Positions 63,745 through 64,000 of a DNA stretch of 64,000 nt are shown here, piece after piece. Source of the DNA: CAVVIH01 sp963748295 (GTDB lineage Bacteria > Acidobacteriota > Vicinamibacteria > Vicinamibacterales > 2-12-FULL-66-21); the NCBI GenBank assembly GCA_963748295.1, contig CAVVIH010000004.1, forward strand, positions 186,001 through 250,000, in the 5' to 3' direction. The notes beneath the pieces were generated by a model that was given only the letters and a program-made list of their open reading frames with translations, had not been told where the DNA came from and did no database searches. The position numbers and the translations under genes are program-made. Position 1 is the first letter of the stretch; each line of letters starts with the position of its first letter.

Positions 63745-64000
63745 ATGCAGCCAAAGACGCCGGCGGGCGTGCGAAACGAATCGGGCTTTACGCTGATCGA
63801 TTTGCTGTTTGTCATTGCTCTGATCGGTCTTCTGTCGACGCTTGCGATACCCGGGCTGATGAAGGCCCGCGGTGCGGCGCAGGCCGCTTCGGCACTCGGC
63901 TCGATCCGGGTGATCAACAGCGGCCAGCTCAGCTTTGCGATCTCGTGCGGCCTGGGCTTCTACGCGCCGGATTTGCCGACGCTGGCCAAAAAGCCAGCGG
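63745..64000 (+). CDS. Type IV prepilin / pseudopilin-like protein (partial)
   Basis: 85 residues visible, cut by the window end. A 14-residue leader ends with glycine before FTLIDLLFVIALIGLLSTLAIPGL, the prepilin-peptidase site and hydrophobic helix of type IV pilins. Position +5 is Asp instead of the usual Glu. Following ALGSIRVINSGQLSFAISCG resembles the acidobacterial short type II secretion/pilin-like proteins. Neighbours after the window are unknown. Confidence 0.85.
   Translation, partial: MQPKTPAGVRNESGFTLIDLLFVIALIGLLSTLAIPGLMKARGAAQAASALGSIRVINSGQLSFAISCGLGFYAPDLPTLAKKPA

Overview
The window looks like chromosomal DNA of a high-GC, Gram-negative bacterium, most likely an Acidobacteriota of the Vicinamibacteria type. 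The basis is the strongly GC-biased third codon positions, lipid A genes (lpxD, lpxB), TonB-dependent and outer-membrane proteins, an ADOP-type MacB permease (a family expanded in Acidobacteriota), and short-period intergenic repeats. This is inference from gene content; there is no rRNA or marker phylogeny here. I saw no rRNA, tRNA, CRISPR array, phage module or insertion sequence.

Layout. 1-3.0 kb (minus): xseB, xseA, a YmdB-type phosphodiesterase and an Hsp20. 3.1-10.9 kb: rpoZ with two small membrane proteins and an exported SurE; gatC-gatA; an AmrB/AmrA (MEMO1/AMMECR1) pair followed by nfo and a secreted P1/phospholipase-C-like protein; MgtC. 10.9-21.1 kb: lpxD, an active/inactive M16 peptidase pair, lpxB, a matrixin-like protease with an outer-membrane barrel protein, and a class-C-beta-lactamase-like hydrolase. 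21.1-28.9 kb: an osmoprotectant ABC transporter with a permease-binding protein fusion, aconitase, queG, a UdgX-type uracil glycosylase and YqgE. 29-33.1 kb (minus): a cassette of ECF sigma factor, zinc anti-sigma factor and two exported HEAT-repeat proteins. 33.1-48.7 kb: rhomboid, threonine-dehydrogenase-like SDR, ferredoxin, ADOP permease, SulP, aat/apaG, a domain-permuted aconitase-like enzyme, a beta-helix/PA14 protein, TerC, YceI and ChaN-like proteins. 48.7-64 kb: an M28 peptidase, a VOC/heavy-metal-binding protein, two heme-c proteins (one fused to a copper monooxygenase-like core), a Peptidase_Mx-like protein, a TonB receptor, an MsbA-like exporter, EttA, a TAXI-TRAP transporter and the start of a prepilin-like gene.

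Three genome-wide patterns matter more than any single gene. (1) Many intergenic gaps are filled by degenerate tandem arrays whose unit sequence differs from place to place but whose period is nearly always 7 bp; some run into gene ends. (2) At about fifteen genes a -10-like hexamer (TANNNT, often TAGAAT or TAGACT) lies only 5-11 nt before the start codon with no Shine-Dalgarno, suggesting widespread leaderless transcription; at 50.1 kb two divergent genes appear to share overlapping -10 boxes. (3) About a dozen conserved genes are broken by single small indels, mostly in G/C homopolymers or CG dinucleotide runs, which is best explained by consensus errors in the assembly. These genes are annotated here as one CDS with the frameshift position given.
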